Source: Nitrospiraceae bacterium
Lineage (GTDB): Bacteria > Nitrospirota > Nitrospiria > Nitrospirales > Nitrospiraceae
Length of the DNA stretch: 34,926 nt
Assembly (NCBI GenBank): GCA_009692155.1
Contig: SHZW01000021.1
Span: 1 to 34,926 of the forward strand
Direction: 5' to 3'
Shown: piece by piece, positions 32,139 through 34,926 of the stretch
How the letters are laid out: each line of letters opens with the position of its first letter
How positions within the stretch are numbered: the stretch's first letter is position 1
Made by a program: the position numbers and the translations under genes
The notes under the pieces: generated by a model
Database searches by the model: none
Told to the model about the DNA's origin: nothing
The model's input: only the letters and a program-made list of their open reading frames with translations

Positions 32139-33872
32139 ATGGATCCCCACACGCCCCCACCCACTGGGACAGCCACCGACTCATCACCCGCTGACCCTGT
32201 CAGCCGGGTGATCCACTATCATAACCAGACCAAGCATCATTTCTTTCGCTATGCCCGATCATTGGGCCATTTGGATTGGGCCAACCAGCCCAATCCCTTT
32301 CGGCGCTTTGTGGACGCTCCCTTCCACCCTCTTCCGTTACTGCAACCGAAACAGGAGCCCCTCTCACCGGCATACGAGGCTATATATCAGCGAGGAATGA
32401 TTCTGCCTCAGCCGGTCACGGTCAGGACGCTCTCGCGGTTCCTTGAGCTCGCGCTGGCAATCACCGCCTGGAAGCGGGCCGGGCAAACCCAATGGGCGCT
32501 ACGGAGCAATCCATCATCCGGCAATCTGCATCCCACAGAAGGCTACCTTGTGCTTCCCCCTATGCAAGGACTTGCTGACAGCCCCGCCCTGTACCACTAC
32601 GCGCCACACGACCATGGGCTGGAATTGCGAGCGGAGATTCCCGCACAGGACGCCACTCGCCTCTTGCAGGTGTTTCCTAGGGAGGCTTTTCTGTTCGCCT
32701 GCACCTCCATCATCTGGCGGGAATCCTGGAAATACGGCGAACGGGCGTTTCGCTACTGCCATCATGACGTCGGCCACGCCATCGGCGCGGCCCGCATCGC
32801 GGCCGCCACGCTCGGATGGAATCTGACACTCCTTGATGGAACGGACCAGGCAACGCTGGCTTCGTTGCTCGGCATGAACCGTGAAGAAGACTTTGCAGAG
32901 GCCGAACACGAACACCCGGATTTCGTGGCGGTTGTCTGGCCTTCGGGCGACACGGTTACAGTGTCCCTATGGCTCGACCCAGCATTGGTCCATGCCCTGT
33001 CGCAGGGACGCTGGCATGGACGAGCCAATCGGCTGAGCCATGATGCTCCGGTGCCGTGGGAAATCATTGACGACGTAGCCGAAGCCACGCGAAAAACCAG
33101 CATCGAACACCGGTCCGTGACGTTCCCCAGCCATGAGCCTTCTCCGGCTCCACCTGAAACACTCAAGGCAAGCCCGGAGGCCGGGACGATCATCCGGCAA
33201 CGGCGCAGTGCCGTCTCACTGGATGGAAAGACGTCGATCACCGCCGCGACATTCTTTCGGATGCTGGCCCGCGTGACGCCCGGCGCGGATCGCCCGCAGC
33301 AGGAGCGGCCGATGCCGTGGGATGCGCTGCCGTGGGCTCCGGCGATTCACCTATTGCTCTTTGTCCATCGTGTGGAAGGACTGACGCCTGGCGTGTATGT
33401 TCTGGTTCGTGATCCGGCCAAGCTGCCGCTCCTCAAGAATGCGATGAACCCCCATATTGAATGGGTCCTCGCCCCCGGCTGTCCCGAGAATCTGCCCTTG
33501 TACGCAATCCTGGAAGGAGATGCTCAAAAAGTTGCCGCGCAAGTCAGTTGCCATCAGGACATCGCCGGCGACAGCGCCTTTTCGCTTGGCATGCTGGCTG
33601 AATTTGACGAGCGCCTGCGACAAGGCGCCTGGTGGTACCCGCGCCTGTTCTGGGAATCAGGACTGGTCGGGCAGGTGCTCTACCTGGAAGCGGAAGCGGC
33701 GGGAGTGCGAGCGACCGGAATCGGCTGTTTCTTCGACGACCCGGTGCATGAAATTATCGCGCTCAAAGACCTCACGTTCCAATCACTCTATCATTTCACC
33801 ATCGGCGGTCCGGTCGAAGACCCACGCCTTACTACTTTACCGCCCTACGCCCATCTGAAGCGCAGCACATAA
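32139..33872 (+). CDS. SagB/ThcOx-type nitroreductase-fold oxidoreductase, two domains
   Basis: A 577-residue protein. The N-terminus VIHYHNQTKHHFFRYARS (24-41) and RSNPSSGNLHPTEGYL (122-137) are diagnostic of the SagB-type FMN oxidoreductases that form azoles in RiPPs. A first nitroreductase-like domain covers about 90-280, and a second about 355-570 (RQRRSAVSLDG, then ESGLVGQVLYLEAEAAGVRATGIGCFFDD). No YcaO cyclodehydratase or precursor peptide gene is adjacent, so it may be one of the stand-alone SagB-type dehydrogenases of unknown substrate. The ATG has no strong ribosome site. It is followed by the gap before the rRNA genes. Confidence 0.85.
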   Translation: MDPHTPPPTGTATDSSPADPVSRVIHYHNQTKHHFFRYARSLGHLDWANQPNPFRRFVDAPFHPLPLLQPKQEPLSPAYEAIYQRGMILPQPVTVRTLSRFLELALAITAWKRAGQTQWALRSNPSSGNLHPTEGYLVLPPMQGLADSPALYHYAPHDHGLELRAEIPAQDATRLLQVFPREAFLFACTSIIWRESWKYGERAFRYCHHDVGHAIGAARIAAATLGWNLTLLDGTDQATLASLLGMNREEDFAEAEHEHPDFVAVVWPSGDTVTVSLWLDPALVHALSQGRWHGRANRLSHDAPVPWEIIDDVAEATRKTSIEHRSVTFPSHEPSPAPPETLKASPEAGTIIRQRRSAVSLDGKTSITAATFFRMLARVTPGADRPQQERPMPWDALPWAPAIHLLLFVHRVEGLTPGVYVLVRDPAKLPLLKNAMNPHIEWVLAPGCPENLPLYAILEGDAQKVAAQVSCHQDIAGDSAFSLGMLAEFDERLRQGAWWYPRLFWESGLVGQVLYLEAEAAGVRATGIGCFFDDPVHEIIALKDLTFQSLYHFTIGGPVEDPRLTTLPPYAHLKRST

Positions 33873-33889
33873 ACTCAGGCTCACCTGTC

Positions 33890-34045
33890 AGTTTCACCCT
33901 CCCCGCTGTGCCAGACGGGCCTTGATGCGCTGCTACCAGCGAGGGTCCTGGACTTTTTCCAACAACATCCTCAATACCGCTGCCTCGTCCGGGCTCTTCA
34001 CGGGGCCCAACCCGTGGCCACGACATTCGGCATATCAAGCTTCAC
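33890..34045 (-). other. Possible minus-strand coding remnant in the gap before the rRNA genes
   Basis: On the minus strand a frame reads YAECRGHGLGPVKSPDEA followed by AVLRMLLEKVQDPRW, a stop, and then QRIKARLAQRGG. The amphipathic, Leu/Lys-rich composition looks coding, and an in-frame TAG interrupts it. It is too short for a family call and may be chance. Otherwise the gap 33873-34116 shows no feature I can support. Confidence 0.25.
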
Positions 34046-34116
34046 TTGAGCGGTTGCTATGCGACAGCGAATAGCGACCGGCCACTCTCTCCCGAACGCT
34101 GTCGGTGCGATTAAAA

Positions 34117-34207
34117 GGGCGGTCTGGGTAATCCTCTTGCTCGCGCAACGCGCGGCCTCAGAAGGCCCTCGTTGGACGCGCGCAGATAGGGATTACCCAG
34201 GCCGCCC
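34117..34207. repeat. Nested inverted-repeat element of 91 bp
   Basis: The 18-bp arms GGGCGGTCTGGGTAATCC (34117-34134) and GGATTACCCAGGCCGCCC (34190-34207) are inverted repeats with one mismatch. Inside them are nested shorter pairs: CAACG (34146-34150) with CGTTG (34170-34174), and GGCCT (34154-34158) with AGGCC (34163-34167). The whole element could extrude as one long cruciform. It lies just beyond the rRNA terminator and contains no believable ORF. Its ends differ from those of copies A-C. Confidence 0.75.
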
Positions 34208-34228
34208 GATCTGCTGTTCTAGAAAAAC

Positions 34229-34260
34229 AAAGCCCGCTGATCTTTCGACCAGCGGGCTTT
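34229..34260 (-). terminator. Intrinsic terminator of the rRNA operon
   Basis: AAAGCCCGCTG (34229-34239) pairs perfectly with CAGCGGGCTTT (34250-34260). Read on the minus strand, the stem is followed by TGTTTTTC. It lies 8 bases beyond the 3' end of 5S rRNA. Confidence 0.9.
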
Positions 34261-34267
34261 GTTTATA

Positions 34268-34385
34268 ACCCGGCAGCGTTCTACTTTCCCACTGCCTCAC
34301 AGCAGCAGTAGCATCGACCCTGGAGGGCTTAACTTCCGTGTTCGGTATGGGAACGGGTGGGACCCCTCCGGCAAGGCCACCGGGA
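34268..34385 (-). rRNA. rrf: 5S ribosomal RNA
   Basis: On the minus strand the sequence starts with CCCGGTGGCCTTGCCGGAGG and has the conserved CCATACCGAACACGGAAGTT core. The end, ACGCTGCCGGG, pairs with the start to form helix I (nine pairs, two of them wobble). The length of about 117 nt is normal. It lies downstream of 23S in the standard order. Confidence 0.95.
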
Positions 34386-34394
34386 ACTCGTGAA

Positions 34395-34469
34395 GAAAGT
34401 CAGATTTGGTGATCTGGTGATTGGGTGAAGTGAACTTCGCCAAATCCTACTTCACCAAATCATACTTTC
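34395..34469. repeat. Tandem-repeat-armed hairpin (period 8) in the 5S-23S spacer
   Basis: The left arm 34395-34430 repeats GATTTGGT-type octamers (GATTTGGT, GATCTGGT, GATTGGGT). The right arm 34435-34469 is close to its reverse complement, with about 28 of 35 positions matching by eye. It occupies most of the spacer and could take part in rRNA processing, since 23S ends are normally paired in precursor stems. Confidence 0.75.
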
Positions 34470-34507
34470 TTTAAGACCATGTCTACCAGGAGCAAATGTG
34501 CAATGTA

Positions 34508-34926
<419 letters not shown>

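Noticed and set aside
32139-33872. Azole RiPP gene cluster
   Set aside because: Only the SagB-type oxidoreductase is present; no YcaO, no precursor peptide and no exporter were seen around it.
34059-34268. Plus-strand ORF of 69 codons before 5S rRNA
   Set aside because: It runs through the 91-bp palindrome and the rRNA terminator, so it is not coding.

Overview
The window is a GC-rich bacterial chromosome segment. Gene content and protein style suggest a member of the Nitrospirota, probably Nitrospira-like. This rests on recall of families, not on a search. Almost all of it is housekeeping: protein synthesis (tyrS, proS, rpmB, tRNA-Gly, 5S and 23S rRNA), isoprenoid and envelope lipid synthesis (uppS, cdsA, dxr), regulated proteolysis (rseP, tldD, pmbA), repair (recG), glycine cleavage/lipoamide chemistry (gcvH, lpdA), nucleotide balance (ndk), polyphosphate or alarmone phosphatase (ppx/gppA) and an RNA helicase.

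Layout. 1-3475: a repeat, a Lys-rich/acidic protein, a secreted Ig-like protein, a membrane-anchored esterase and a divergent small cupredoxin. 3526-9400: a second repeat, a PqqD-like/methyltransferase fusion, then ppx, a coiled-coil protein and recG on the minus strand, with rpmB divergent. 9452-14298 (minus): two small membrane proteins, tRNA-Gly(CCC), tyrS, a ComEA-like protein whose C-terminus is read from a repeat, lpdA and gcvH. 14438-17837: a PgaB-like lipoprotein overlapping ndk, a 5'-truncated caspase-like gene, and two small proteins. 17845-21475 (minus): a PEBP-like protein, pmbA, tldD and a small tandem duplicate of the tldD 5' end. 21606-27799 (plus): the classical uppS-cdsA-dxr-rseP-proS string. 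27914-30161: a GAF gene with an in-frame stop, an intact LPP20-like protein, and a lytic transglycosylase remnant. 30230-33872: a DEAD-box helicase with a long leader, a small protein that appears to start at AUC, and a double-domain SagB-type oxidoreductase. 34117-34926: an inverted-repeat element, a terminator, 5S rRNA and the 3' part of 23S rRNA on the minus strand.

The most unusual material is intergenic. First, three copies of an element of about 210 bp have terminal inverted repeats and internal hairpins whose stems differ between copies but remain paired. One copy supplies the last 70 codons of the ComEA-like ORF and abuts tyrS. Second, at least seven gene junctions carry hairpins whose arms are degenerate tandem repeats with a 6-8 nt period. 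The unit sequence differs between loci while the architecture is constant, and one of them sits in the 5S-23S spacer. Around these lie several broken or duplicated genes (caspase-like, GAF, lytic transglycosylase, tldD duplicate), which suggests local recombination.
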